64,000 nt of DNA from JACVRW01 sp963751835 (lineage in GTDB: Bacteria; Actinomycetota; Thermoleophilia; Solirubrobacterales; Thermoleophilaceae). The notes beneath the pieces are model-generated. The model saw nothing but the letters and a program-made list of their open reading frames with translations, was not told where the DNA came from and searched no databases. A program made the translations under genes and the position numbers. Location: contig CAVVWD010000023.1 in NCBI GenBank assembly GCA_963751835.1, positions 62,001 through 126,000 of the forward strand. Reading direction: 5' to 3'. Below, one piece after another: positions 24,492 through 32,543 of the stretch (position 1 is its first letter; each line of letters begins with the position of its first letter).

Positions 24492-25398
24492 GACGGATGG
24501 GGGCGAGCTTCCGCACGTTCCCGGCTGCCGGCACAGGTTCGTGGACGCCGGCCGGGTGCGCCTGCACGTGGCGGAGGCGGGCGACGGCGAGCCGCTCGTG
24601 CTGCTGCACGGCTGGCCCCAGCACTGGTACATGTGGCGGGAGGTCATCCCGCGGCTCGCCACGCACGCGCGCGTCATCTGCCCCGACCTGCGCGGCTTCG
24701 GCTGGAGCGCGGTCCCGGCCGGCGGCTACGACAAGGAGACGATGGCCGGGGACGTGCTCGCGCTGCTGGACGCGCTGGGCCTCGAGCGCGTCAAGCTCGC
24801 CGGGCACGACTGGGGCGGCTGGATCGGGTTCCTGCTCGCTATGCGAGAGCCGGAGCGCGTCGAGCGGCTCCTCGCCCTGGGTATCCCCGCCCCCTGGCGG
24901 GGACGCGATCCGCGCGGCGTGCTCGCGCTCTGGCGGCTGGCGTACCAGCTGGCGCTGTCGACGCCCCGGTTGGGGGGCGGCCCGGCCACGCGCGCGATCA
25001 CCGCGCTGACCCCGCGCGACACCCGCGGCGCGCTCGCCGGAGAGGACCTCGCCGTCTTCACTGATCGGCTCACGGGTGAGCGCGGCCGTGCGACCGAGCT
25101 GCTCTACCGGACCTTCGTGCTACGCGAGCTCGTGCCGGTTGCCCTCGGCCGCTACTCGCCGGCACAGCTGCGCGTCCCGACGCTGCTGCTGTTCGGGGAG
25201 AGGGACGTGGTTATTCCGGTCCGTTCCGTGAGGTCGCAGGCGGTCCGCTGTGAGGCACTCGAGCTCGAGGTCGTGCCGGACGTCGGGCACTTCATCGTGG
25301 ACGAGCGCCCGGAGCTCGTGGCGGAGCGGGCGCTCAGCTTCCTTCTCGGCAGGCCGGCGGATGCGGGCGTTCAGGGCCTGGTGCAGCGCACCTGGTAG
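24460..25398 (+). CDS. Alpha/beta hydrolase, epoxide-hydrolase-like
   Basis: About 312 residues read as a complete enzyme. HVAEAGDGEPLVLLHGWPQHWYMWREVIP gives the oxyanion HGWP motif, AGHDWGGWIG carries the nucleophile Asp in the epoxide-hydrolase/dehalogenase elbow, a cap region spans about 150-230, and the late segment holds FGERDVVIP and DVGHFIVDE with the final His. The Asp nucleophile (not Ser) favours epoxide or haloalkane hydrolysis. No ATG exists in frame upstream; TTG at 24460 or 24466 is the best start and lies in a hairpin. The 3' end overlaps the convergent cyclopropane synthase by 28 bases. Confidence 0.85.
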   Translation: MPLIINGNAARTDGGELPHVPGCRHRFVDAGRVRLHVAEAGDGEPLVLLHGWPQHWYMWREVIPRLATHARVICPDLRGFGWSAVPAGGYDKETMAGDVLALLDALGLERVKLAGHDWGGWIGFLLAMREPERVERLLALGIPAPWRGRDPRGVLALWRLAYQLALSTPRLGGGPATRAITALTPRDTRGALAGEDLAVFTDRLTGERGRATELLYRTFVLRELVPVALGRYSPAQLRVPTLLLFGERDVVIPVRSVRSQAVRCEALELEVVPDVGHFIVDERPELVAERALSFLLGRPADAGVQGLVQRTW

Positions 25399-26585
25399 AC
25401 CGAGGTGAAGCCGCGCAGGAAGCCGTTGCGCGCCGCGCGCAGGTAGACCCTCCAGACGCGCACGCGCTCGGCGCCGCCGATCCGGACGGCGTCCTCGATC
25501 CGCTCGTCGAGCCGCCGGGCCCAGTGCGAGAGCGTCTCCGCGTAGTCGGCTGCGAAGCCCTCGACGTGGTCTGTGACCAGCCCGGCGCGCTCCATCGCGG
25601 TCACGATGCGCGACAGGTGGAGCGGCGCGGCGTCCGGGAACACGTAGCGCTCGGAGAAGGCGCCCGCCTCGGGGTCGCCGTGGCGCACGCGGGCGATCCC
25701 GTGGTTGAGCGCGCGTCCGCCGGGGCGGACGAGGCGCGCCACCTGCTTCGCGTAGGCGTCGATCTGGACACTGCCCACGTGCTCGACCATCCCGATGCTC
25801 GCCACCGCGTCGAACGGCTCGCCGTCGAGGTCGCGGTAGTCCGCGACGCGGATATCGACGCGGTCGGCCACTCCCGCCTCGGCGGCACGGCGGCGCGCCA
25901 GCTCGGCCTGTGGCTCCGAGAGCGTGATGCCCGTGACCTCCACGCCGCGGTCCCGCGCCGCGTGAATCGCGAAGCTGCCCCAGCCGCAGCCGATGTCGAG
26001 CACCCGCTGGCCCGGCTCGAGCGCGAGCTTGTCGCACACGAGCGCCAGCTTGGCCTGCTGGGCGTCCTCGAGCGTGGTCGCGCCGCGCGAGAAGAGCGCG
26101 CAGCTGTAGGTCATCGACTCGTCGAGGAAGAGCGCGAAGTAGTCGTTCGAGAGGTCGTAGTGGTGGCGAACCGCGCGCGCGTCACGCTCACGGCTGTGGC
26201 GGCGGCCGCGCGGGCGCAGCTCGCTGGCGGGAATGCTCGGTGGCCGCACGACGCCGCAGGCGCGCGCGGCCGCCAACATCAGGCGTGCCCGGTCGCGGCC
26301 GTCGAGCGCGGGCGGCTGCCAGCTTCCGAGCACCTCGAGCACGGCGTCGATGTCGTCCACCTCGAGAGCCCCCGAGACGTAGGCGCGGCCGAGGCCGAGC
26401 TGGCCCGGCGCGCGCAGCGCATGAGCGAGCGCGGACCGCGAGCGGGCCGTGAAGGTGGGACCGCCGCCCTCCGTCGCGGGCAGGCGGCTGCCGTCCCAGA
26501 GCACGATCGAGAACGGCCGCTCCGGGATGGCTCGCTCGATTTCCGCAAGCAGCGGCGCGGTGCGGGAGGAGCTCTGTAGCAGCAC
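25371..26585 (-). CDS. Cyclopropane-fatty-acyl-phospholipid synthase family methyltransferase
   Basis: I start at GTG 26585 because longer readings would run into the divergent AraC gene. The 404 residues have an N-terminal lipid-binding region, the YDLSNDYFALFLDESMTYSCALF motif, the S-adenosylmethionine site VLDIGCGWGSFAIHAA, then TGITLSEPQAELARRR and VASIGMVEHVG. The enzyme moves a methylene group from SAM onto a double bond of a membrane acyl chain (CFA synthase, or a related mycolic-type methyltransferase). With the desaturase it suggests active remodelling of membrane lipids. Confidence 0.9.
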   Translation of the reverse strand: MLLQSSSRTAPLLAEIERAIPERPFSIVLWDGSRLPATEGGGPTFTARSRSALAHALRAPGQLGLGRAYVSGALEVDDIDAVLEVLGSWQPPALDGRDRARLMLAAARACGVVRPPSIPASELRPRGRRHSRERDARAVRHHYDLSNDYFALFLDESMTYSCALFSRGATTLEDAQQAKLALVCDKLALEPGQRVLDIGCGWGSFAIHAARDRGVEVTGITLSEPQAELARRRAAEAGVADRVDIRVADYRDLDGEPFDAVASIGMVEHVGSVQIDAYAKQVARLVRPGGRALNHGIARVRHGDPEAGAFSERYVFPDAAPLHLSRIVTAMERAGLVTDHVEGFAADYAETLSHWARRLDERIEDAVRIGGAERVRVWRVYLRAARNGFLRGFTSVYQVRCTRP

Positions 26586-26631
26586 GGGCGTGCACGCTAA
26601 CGCAGCGGGTTGGTGGGAGTACCCTGCGCCC

Positions 26632-27483
26632 ATGGCGCACGTGGCACGGCACGAGTCGGACGAGCTGAGCTTCGAGATGGTCACGCGCGCGGCGGCGGCG
26701 CCCCTGCGCGGTCTGGTGCGCGACTACACGGGCTACGTCGAGCGCACTGCCGAGCCACTCTGCAGGCGTGAGGTGCCGTCGGGCGACGTGACGTTGATCA
26801 TCAGCCCGAACACGGAGCTGCGCCTGCCGGACGTGCGTGACCCGTCGCGGCCCGCCGCGCGGCACGCCTCTTTCGTCGCCGCGCTCCAGGACACGTACGC
26901 CCTCGTCGAGCACGACGGCTTCCAGCACGGGATCGAGGTGCGGCTCACGCCGCAGGGGGCGCACGCTCTGTTCGGGCTGGCGATGCACGAGCTGACCAAC
27001 CGTGTCGTCGAGCTCGACGAGCTGCTCGGGCGCGGGGCCGACGAGCTCGTGGGACGGCTCTGGGACCTGCCGGGGTGGGAGCCGCGCTTCGAGCTGCTCG
27101 ACGGGCTGATCGGCGCCCGCGTGGCCGAAGCTCGTCCGCCGTCGACCGCCGTCGCGTGGGCGTGGCGGCGCCTGCGCGAGACACGCGGCAGGGTCGCGGT
27201 CGGCGGCCTTGCCGAAGAGCTCGGCTGGAGCCACCGGCGGCTGATCGCCCGCTTTCGCGAGCAGGTGGGGATGCCGCCCAAGACGATCGGGCGCGTACTG
27301 CGCTTCGAGCACGTCTCGAGAGCGCTGATGGAGGCGCCCGAGCCGCGGCTCGTGGAGGTCGCGCTCGACTGCGGCTACTACGACCAAGCGCATCTGAACC
27401 GCGACTTCCGCCAGTTCGCCGGGACCACCCCGAGCGCGTTCCTCGCCGCTCGCCTGCCCGAGGGCGGCGGCGTAACCGGCTGA
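26632..27483 (+). CDS. AraC-family transcriptional regulator
   Basis: ATG at 26632 gives 283 residues. The N-terminal half is a ligand-sensing domain of the DUF6597 kind (LRGLVRDYTGYVERTAEP, then GDVTLIISPNTEL). The C-terminal 100 residues contain two helix-turn-helices (VAVGGLAEELGWSHRRLIARFREQVGMPPKTIGRVLRFEHV, then LVEVALDCGYYDQAHLNRDFRQFAGTTPSAF), the classic AraC signature. A VOC-family gene follows after 47 bases on the same strand, the frequent partner for this subtype. Inducer unknown. Confidence 0.9.
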   Translation: MAHVARHESDELSFEMVTRAAAAPLRGLVRDYTGYVERTAEPLCRREVPSGDVTLIISPNTELRLPDVRDPSRPAARHASFVAALQDTYALVEHDGFQHGIEVRLTPQGAHALFGLAMHELTNRVVELDELLGRGADELVGRLWDLPGWEPRFELLDGLIGARVAEARPPSTAVAWAWRRLRETRGRVAVGGLAEELGWSHRRLIARFREQVGMPPKTIGRVLRFEHVSRALMEAPEPRLVEVALDCGYYDQAHLNRDFRQFAGTTPSAFLAARLPEGGGVTG

Positions 27484-27530
27484 AAATTTCGTCCAAGACG
27501 CGCCGCCGGCGGCGACCTACCCTGCCTGCC

Positions 27531-27917
27531 ATGCAGACCATTTATCCGGTACTCAAGTACGCGGACGCCCATGCCGCGATCGACTTCCTCGAGAAGGCCT
27601 TCGGCTGCGAGCGTCAGTCCATCCACGCGGGCGACAACGGCGGCATCACCCATGCCGAGCTTCGCTGCGGGTCGGTGTACGTGATGCTCAGCTCGACGAG
27701 CGAGGGGGACGAGGTCTACAACCAGGGCGCGGGAAGGACCTCGGTCTACGCGGTGGTCGACGACCCCGACCCGCTGTTCGAACGAGCCAAGGCAGCGGGG
27801 GCCGAGGTCGTCATGGAGCCCGCCGACCAGGACTACGGTTCGCGCGACTTCACCGTCCGCGACCCCGAGGGCAACCTCTGGGCGTTTGGGACCTACGCAC
27901 CGCCCTCCTCCGGCTGA
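27531..27917 (+). CDS. VOC-family (glyoxalase/bleomycin-resistance-like) protein
   Basis: The product has 128 residues, a two-repeat beta-alpha-beta-beta-beta fold. It begins MQTIYPVLKYADAHAAIDFLEKAFG and ends DYGSRDFTVRDPEGNLWAFGTY, the usual C-terminal half with RDPEGN-W-F. Closest in look to the PhnB-like/bleomycin-resistance subgroup. It follows the AraC regulator and is probably co-transcribed with it. The stop directly abuts the convergent P450 stop. Confidence 0.88.
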   Translation: MQTIYPVLKYADAHAAIDFLEKAFGCERQSIHAGDNGGITHAELRCGSVYVMLSSTSEGDEVYNQGAGRTSVYAVVDDPDPLFERAKAAGAEVVMEPADQDYGSRDFTVRDPEGNLWAFGTYAPPSSG

Positions 27918-29228
27918 CTACGCCGCGACCGGCTCGCGAACGCGTTCGCGCAGGACGGTCAGCGCGCCCGAGCCCGGGCTCAACGTGATGCCGCGGCGAC
28001 GGGCGCGCTCGAGGCGGTCGCCCGCGGGGACCAGCTCGGTGCGGATCAGCACGGCCCGCAGCACGGCCTTCATCTCGAGCTGCGCGAAGCTCGCGCCGAG
28101 ACAGCGGCGGCGGCCTCCGCCGAAGGGGATCCAGGTATAGGTGCCGGGCGCCTCGTCGAGGAAGCGCTCGGGCTTGAACGCGTAGGGATCGGGATAGATC
28201 GTCGCGTCGTGGTGGATGAGATAGGCATTGACCGCGAGGCTGACGCCGGCCGGGTAGGTCCAGCCGCCGATCTCCACGGGCTCGACGACGTAGCGTGGCG
28301 CGGCGATCGGCAGTACCGGGCGGCGGCGGAGCGTCTCCTGGACCGTCGCCGTGATGTAGTCGTCGTCGTCGCTATCGACCGCCCGCGTCAGCCGTCGCAG
28401 CACGGCGGGTGTTCGCGCGAGGCGCTCGAAGGCCCAGGCGAGCTCCGAGGCGGTGGTCTCATGGCCGGCCACGAGCAGCGTCATGAGCTCATCGCGCAGC
28501 TCCTGGTTCGACATGGGCGAGCCGTCTTCGTGCCGCGCGGCGAGCAGCATCTCGAGAACGTCATCGCGCTCCGCGTCGGCCGCCTGGCGGCGCTTGTCGA
28601 TCAGCTCGAACAGCAGGGCGTCGGTCTCCTCGCGCGCCCGCAGGAAGCTGGCCCAGCGGCGACCCCGCTGGAGCACCGGCAGCATCCCGGCCGGGGTCGC
28701 GCCGACAGCCAGGATGTTCGTCAGGTGCCCACGTAGGGCGTCGAAGCGCCCGCCCGGGTCGACGCCGAACACGGCGCGCAGGATGACCTCGAGGGTCAGC
28801 TTCTGGAGCCGTGGATGAAGCGGCACCGGGTCTCCGAGCGGCCAGCCGGCAACCTCCCGCTCGGCCACCTCGGTCACCACGTCGGCAAGGCGCCGCATCT
28901 TCTCCCCGTGGAACGCGGGCAGCATGAGCTTGCGCTGTCTCATGTGCGCGTCCTCGTCGAGGAGAATCACCGAGCTTGCGCCCACCACGGGCTCGAGCAG
29001 GCGCGCGCCGCGGCCGGGGTGGAGCACATCCGGCGGCGCGGTGAAGACCTCGCGCGCCGCGTCGGGGTCCGCGAGCTGCACGAACGTCGGGACCGACAGA
29101 ATGCGCAGCGTGAAGCGGTTGCCGTAGCGCGCCCGGCAGCTCTCGAAGAACGGGGTCGGCCGGTTCCAGTAGGCGACCGTCTGGATCGTCTTCGGGAGGC
29201 GCGGGCCGGGAGGGAGCCGCGGAGCCAT
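27918..29228 (-). CDS. Cytochrome P450
   Basis: The product has 436 residues, normal for a soluble bacterial P450. It starts with a proline-rich MAPRLPPGPRLPKT lead-in, and has the I-helix oxygen motif LLVAGHETTAS, the K-helix E-x2-R in QETLRRRP, the PERF motif (FKPERFLDEA), and the heme loop FGGGRRRCLGASFA with C376 as thiolate ligand. The heme loop and PPGP lead-in resemble the CYP110/CYP51-like bacterial groups with lipid-type substrates. It lies downstream of the DUF1772 gene on the same strand (44-base gap) and may share that promoter and its palindrome. Redox partners are not adjacent. Confidence 0.93.
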   Translation of the reverse strand: MAPRLPPGPRLPKTIQTVAYWNRPTPFFESCRARYGNRFTLRILSVPTFVQLADPDAAREVFTAPPDVLHPGRGARLLEPVVGASSVILLDEDAHMRQRKLMLPAFHGEKMRRLADVVTEVAEREVAGWPLGDPVPLHPRLQKLTLEVILRAVFGVDPGGRFDALRGHLTNILAVGATPAGMLPVLQRGRRWASFLRAREETDALLFELIDKRRQAADAERDDVLEMLLAARHEDGSPMSNQELRDELMTLLVAGHETTASELAWAFERLARTPAVLRRLTRAVDSDDDDYITATVQETLRRRPVLPIAAPRYVVEPVEIGGWTYPAGVSLAVNAYLIHHDATIYPDPYAFKPERFLDEAPGTYTWIPFGGGRRRCLGASFAQLEMKAVLRAVLIRTELVPAGDRLERARRRGITLSPGSGALTVLRERVREPVAA

Positions 29229-29272
29229 TCGCCGAAGCTAAGGCTCGCCGCCCGGTCGTTGTGTGTCGCCCG

Positions 29273-29821
29273 TCACACAGTCGGCTCCGCTCGCCCCACG
29301 CGTCCGCGCAAGACGAGCGCCCAGGCAAGGGAGCCGAAGGCCGCCGTCGATGCCAGCGTCCGGACGATGTCCCAGGCGACCCAGGGGGTCACGAAGTCGT
29401 CGCGCACAGCGGCCAGATTCTCGATGCGAGCCGGGTCACCCGCCTCCTTCAGCTCCTCGTTGAGCGGGATGTGGACTGCGAAGGTGACGACGACCATCAC
29501 CGTGTAGAAGGCGAGGCCGGCGACGATCCAGCCTGCGGTCTTGGCCGAGCCGGAGCGACGCGCCTGAACAAGGGCGACCGTGGCGAGCGCCGGAGCACCG
29601 AGGAGGACCAAGAAGAAGGCCGGATTCTCGATCTTGTCGATCATCTGTTGCATCGCGTCGACAAGCGTGCGGTCGTCGGCCGCGGTCAGGGCCGGCATGA
29701 CGGCGATCGAGGAGAAGTAGAAGAGCCCCGCCAGCAGGCCCATGGCGATCACGGCCGCGCCCAGCACGATGTCCGCGTTGCGGTCGGTGCCGCCGAGAAC
29801 AGCTGTCGGCTTGGTGGCCAT
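29273..29821 (-). CDS. DUF1772 (anthrone-oxygenase-like) membrane protein
   Basis: The product has 182 residues and four hydrophobic helices (DIVLGAAVIAMGLLAGLFYFSSIAVMPAL, FFLVLLGAPALATVAL, GWIVAGLAFYTVMVVVTF, TLASTAAFGSLAWALVL). The VMPAL segment after helix 1, the HIPLNEEL loop and the final helix follow the DUF1772 pattern, a family that includes fungal anthrone oxygenases and many unknown bacterial proteins. It is divergent from a TetR gene, with a 35-base palindrome between them. Confidence 0.83.
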   Translation of the reverse strand: MATKPTAVLGGTDRNADIVLGAAVIAMGLLAGLFYFSSIAVMPALTAADDRTLVDAMQQMIDKIENPAFFLVLLGAPALATVALVQARRSGSAKTAGWIVAGLAFYTVMVVVTFAVHIPLNEELKEAGDPARIENLAAVRDDFVTPWVAWDIVRTLASTAAFGSLAWALVLRGRVGRAEPTV

Positions 29822-29845
29822 TGGATGCTCCTTGGGTTGAGGTAG

Positions 29846-29880
29846 ACTGGAAATCTAGATTTAAAATCTAGACTACCAGT
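29846..29880. promoter_or_regulatory. Candidate TetR operator, 35-base symmetric palindrome
   Basis: TCTAGATTT-A-AAATCTAGA (29854-29872) is a perfect 19-base palindrome around A29863. It is flanked at equal distances by ACTGG (29846-29850) and CCAGT (29876-29880). It lies 25 bases from the DUF1772 start and about 40 from the TetR start and is strikingly AT-rich here. The double symmetry would suit two stacked TetR dimers. Confidence 0.75.
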
Positions 29881-29918
29881 TTAATTCGTCAAGCCCTACG
29901 GCTATGCTGTCCAGTGCA

Positions 29919-30521
29919 ATGGCCACGCGCCCCTACACACGACGGCGGACCAGCGCGAAGAGCGTCGACAGCGTTCTCGACGCCGCCGAGCGCCTGATCA
30001 GCGAGGGCGAGTTCCACTCCGCGACCGTGGAGGCGCTCGCGGAGAAGGCGGGGATCTCGCGGGCGACGGTCTTCAACCGCTTCGGCTCGAAGCTCGGCGT
30101 GCTGGAGGCGCTCGTCGAACGCTGCTTCGCCGGTCCGGAGATGAGGGCGATCAGGGAGGCGCTCGAGCTGGAGGACCCGGTCGCGGCCCTCGAGGCGATG
30201 ATCGAGCCCTCGTGCGCGATCTGGGAGGCCAAGGGCTTCATCGTCGAGCAGCTCTACGCGATCGTCGTTCTGGAACCCGGCGCGGCGGAGCTGATCGACG
30301 AGATCGAGGCGGACCAGCGTTCCGGCCTCGAGGGCCTGACGCGGCGCTTGGCCCGCGCGGGCCGGCTTCGCCCCGGGCTCGGCGAGCCGCGAGCGGCCGC
30401 GACGCTGCACATGCTCACCAGCCTCGAGTCCTTCCTGCGCCTCCGGCGCGCGTACGGCCTCTCCCTGCGCCAGACCCGCGAGACGATCGCCGAGCTGGCG
30501 TTCACGCTGCTCCGCGACTGA
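29919..30521 (+). CDS. TetR-family transcriptional regulator
   Basis: ATG at 29919 gives 200 residues; ATG at 29904 would add five. A TATGCT box just upstream suggests a leaderless mRNA at 29919. The helix-turn-helix reads SVLDAAERLISEGEFHSATVEALAEKAGISRATVFNRFGSKLGVLEALV. The C-terminal domain has no recognised ligand signature. Its divergent neighbour is DUF1772 followed by P450, and an NmrA-like gene lies downstream. The 35-base palindrome in the shared gap is the obvious operator. Confidence 0.9.
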   Translation: MATRPYTRRRTSAKSVDSVLDAAERLISEGEFHSATVEALAEKAGISRATVFNRFGSKLGVLEALVERCFAGPEMRAIREALELEDPVAALEAMIEPSCAIWEAKGFIVEQLYAIVVLEPGAAELIDEIEADQRSGLEGLTRRLARAGRLRPGLGEPRAAATLHMLTSLESFLRLRRAYGLSLRQTRETIAELAFTLLRD

Positions 30522-30643
30522 GCCCGGCGGCGAAACAGGCGGCCGCGATGCTGCTCGGTCACATCTTCGCGCGCTCGGGTGTCTAAAAAGTGACAGATCA
30601 ACTTTGGCGGCGCCGAGCCGCCGGCGCTGGGAAAGGAAGAGCG

Positions 30644-31414
30644 ATGCAGACCGATAACAGGAGCCAGAGGATTGCCGTCACGGGAGCCACCGGCCGGGTC
30701 GGATCGCACCTCGTCGAGATCCTCGAGGAGCGCGGACACGATGTGGTCCCGATCGCGCGCTCCAAGGGTGTCGACGTGGTCAGCGGCGAGGGTCTCGACG
30801 AGGCGCTCGCCGGGGCCGAGACCATCATCGATACGGCGACGGGGCCCTCGCCCGACCAGGGAGCGGCCACGGAGTTCTTCACCGCTTCGGCACGGAACCT
30901 CCAGCGAGCCGGCGCCGCAGCCGGGGCGAAGCGGATCGTCGTCGTCTCGATCATCGGCATCGACAGGTTCGAGGGCGGCTACAACGCAGCGAAGATGGCG
31001 CAGGAGCAGACGCTGCTCGAAGGCCCGCTCCCGGTCCGGATCGTTCGCGCGGCCCAGTTCCACGAGTTCGTCGATCAGCTGGTCGGGTGGACGATCCAGG
31101 ATGGCGTCGCCTACCTGCCCGAGATGCGAACGCAGCTCGTGGCCGCCCGTGTTGTCGCCGAAACTCTCGCTGACGCGGCCGAGGAGCCGGAGATCCAGAA
31201 CGGCAGGATCACCGAAGTCGCCGGTCCGCAGGCGGAGCGTCTCGCCGAGGCGGCCGCCGCGCTCTTCGCCAGCCGAGGTGACTCGTTCGAGATCCGCGAG
31301 GCCCGCCAGCCCGGCGACCCGGACGCCGCGGCCTATGCGGAGGGCGCCGCCCTGCCCAACCCGGGCGCGAAGCTCGCCGGCCCCAGCTTCGAAGAGTGGC
31401 TCGCGGCGGCCTAG
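30644..31414 (+). CDS. NmrA-like NAD(P)-binding SDR protein
   Basis: ATG at 30644 follows an AAAGGAAG site and gives 256 residues. The dinucleotide motif IAVTGATGRVGSHLVEIL is at the N-terminus. IVVVSIIGIDRFEGGYNAAKMAQEQ carries the region where classical SDRs have Tyr and Lys, here Y and K spaced as YNAAK, the atypical NmrA/quinone-reductase-like form. It probably senses or reduces with NADP(H). It lies 122 bases after the TetR gene on the same strand and may belong to its regulon. Confidence 0.87.
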   Translation: MQTDNRSQRIAVTGATGRVGSHLVEILEERGHDVVPIARSKGVDVVSGEGLDEALAGAETIIDTATGPSPDQGAATEFFTASARNLQRAGAAAGAKRIVVVSIIGIDRFEGGYNAAKMAQEQTLLEGPLPVRIVRAAQFHEFVDQLVGWTIQDGVAYLPEMRTQLVAARVVAETLADAAEEPEIQNGRITEVAGPQAERLAEAAAALFASRGDSFEIREARQPGDPDAAAYAEGAALPNPGAKLAGPSFEEWLAAA

Positions 31415-31445
31415 GTGTAGTTCGTCGCGCAGGGGTCTGACGCGA

Positions 31446-31472
31446 AAGTCGCGCTATGCGCGACTTAAGTCG
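31446..31472. repeat. Compound inverted repeat after the NmrA-like gene
   Basis: AAGTCGCG (31446-31453) and CGCGACTT (31459-31466) form an 8-base stem with loop CTATG. The right arm is also part of CGACTTAAGTCG (31461-31472), a perfect 12-base palindrome, so two structures compete. The arm core AAGTCG and the adjacent CGTCACAC recall copy 1 of the intergenic repeat at 9175. It may end transcription of the NmrA gene. Confidence 0.45.
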
Positions 31473-31512
31473 TCACACCCCTAGTAGGGGTACGTAGTCG
31501 AACTGGTCGCTC

Positions 31513-31578
31513 TTACAGCACCAGGATCAGGATGATGATCAGCAGGATTACGACGATCGTTCCGACTCCGATGTACAT
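31513..31578 (-). CDS. 21-residue hydrophobic membrane peptide
   Basis: ATG at 31578 sits 5 bases after GGGAGGA and opens MYIGVGTIVVILLIIILILVL followed by TAA. This is almost exactly one membrane-spanning helix, with no charged residue. Tiny proteins of this look are common, and rarely annotated, in actinobacterial genomes. The clear ribosome site and clean start-to-stop reading support it. The surrounding gap (31415-31660) holds otherwise only the repeat at 31446. Confidence 0.55.
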   Translation of the reverse strand: MYIGVGTIVVILLIIILILVL

Positions 31579-31660
31579 GGGCGTCCTCCCTCGCGATTGA
31601 CACCCCTCTCATTGCCCGTACGGGTGGCGGTAAACCACGCGAGGGAGTATCAATGCAGGC

Positions 31661-32539
31661 GTGCGCTGGCGGCGGCCGGGCAAGAGCCCGGATGTCATAG
31701 ACGCCCGCGGGGCCGGGACCCGCGGAATGCCCGGCGGGCGCATGGCGATCCCCGGGGGTCTGGGAATCGCCGGGATACTCGTCTTCGTTGTCCTGCAGCT
31801 GCTCTCGGGCGGCGGCGGGCCCGCGTTCGGGGTCGACAACCAGTTCGGCGAGTCGCCCCAGGCCCCCGACGCCCAGGCGATTCCCGCGGGGGAGGACCCG
31901 GAGCGCGACCTGAAGGACTTCAGCTCATACGTCTTCATCAACGCGCAGGACACTTGGGCGGAGACCTTCCAGCGCGCCGGCGAGTCCTACGACCGGGCGA
32001 AGATCGTGTTCTACCGCCAGGGCGTGTCAACGGCGTGTGGCTCGGCCTCCTCCGCGGTCGGGCCGTTCTACTGCCCGGGCGACCGGCGCGTCTACATCGA
32101 CCTCTCCTTCTATGACGCCATGGCACAGCAGCTCGGCGCTTCGGGGGAGTTCGCGTGGGCTTATGTGATCGCGCACGAGGTGGGGCATCACGTGCAGAAC
32201 GAGCTCGGCACGTCGGATGAGGTACGCCGGCTGCAGAGCGAGGACCCCGGGGACCGCAACGAGCTCTCGGTGCGGCTCGAGCTGCAGGCCGACTGTTATG
32301 CGGGGGTGTGGGCCAACACCGTCTACGAGGCGGGGGACCTGGACGAGGGTGACATCGAAGAGGCGATTGCGGCCTCCGAGGCCGTGGGCGACGATCGCCT
32401 GCAGCGCCGCGCCACCGGAACCGTGGACCCCGACTCCTTCACCCACGGCAGCTCCGAGCAGCGCGCCCGCTGGTTCAACACGGGCCGCGAGCGCGGCGAG
32501 CCGGGCGACTGCGACACGTTCTCCACCGAGGACCCGTAG
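31661..32539 (+). CDS. Neutral zinc metallopeptidase (YpfJ/KPN_02809-like), membrane-anchored
   Basis: GTG at 31661 gives 292 residues starting RWRRPGKSPDVIDARG, the usual family lead-in. One hydrophobic anchor follows (GLGIAGILVFVVLQLL). The outer domain carries ACGSASSAVGPFYCPGDRRVYIDL and the zinc site VIAHEVGHHVQNELG (HExxH), with a later LELQADCYAGVW that supplies the third acidic ligand. It is a presumed extracytoplasmic protease of unknown substrate. Two cysteine pairs could form disulfides. It is transcribed alone and ends 4 bases before a convergent gene. Confidence 0.92.
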   Translation: MRWRRPGKSPDVIDARGAGTRGMPGGRMAIPGGLGIAGILVFVVLQLLSGGGGPAFGVDNQFGESPQAPDAQAIPAGEDPERDLKDFSSYVFINAQDTWAETFQRAGESYDRAKIVFYRQGVSTACGSASSAVGPFYCPGDRRVYIDLSFYDAMAQQLGASGEFAWAYVIAHEVGHHVQNELGTSDEVRRLQSEDPGDRNELSVRLELQADCYAGVWANTVYEAGDLDEGDIEEAIAASEAVGDDRLQRRATGTVDPDSFTHGSSEQRARWFNTGRERGEPGDCDTFSTEDP

Positions 32540-32543
32540 CCGC

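Noticed and set aside
24497..24540. ATG at 24497 as start of the epoxide-hydrolase-like gene
   Set aside because: It is in a different frame from the enzyme and would need a frameshift of two bases, unlike the one-base insertions seen elsewhere.
29260..29279. TGTGTG-N8-CACACA between the DUF1772 and P450 genes
   Set aside because: Six-base arms overlapping the end of DUF1772; plausible by chance and without supporting context.
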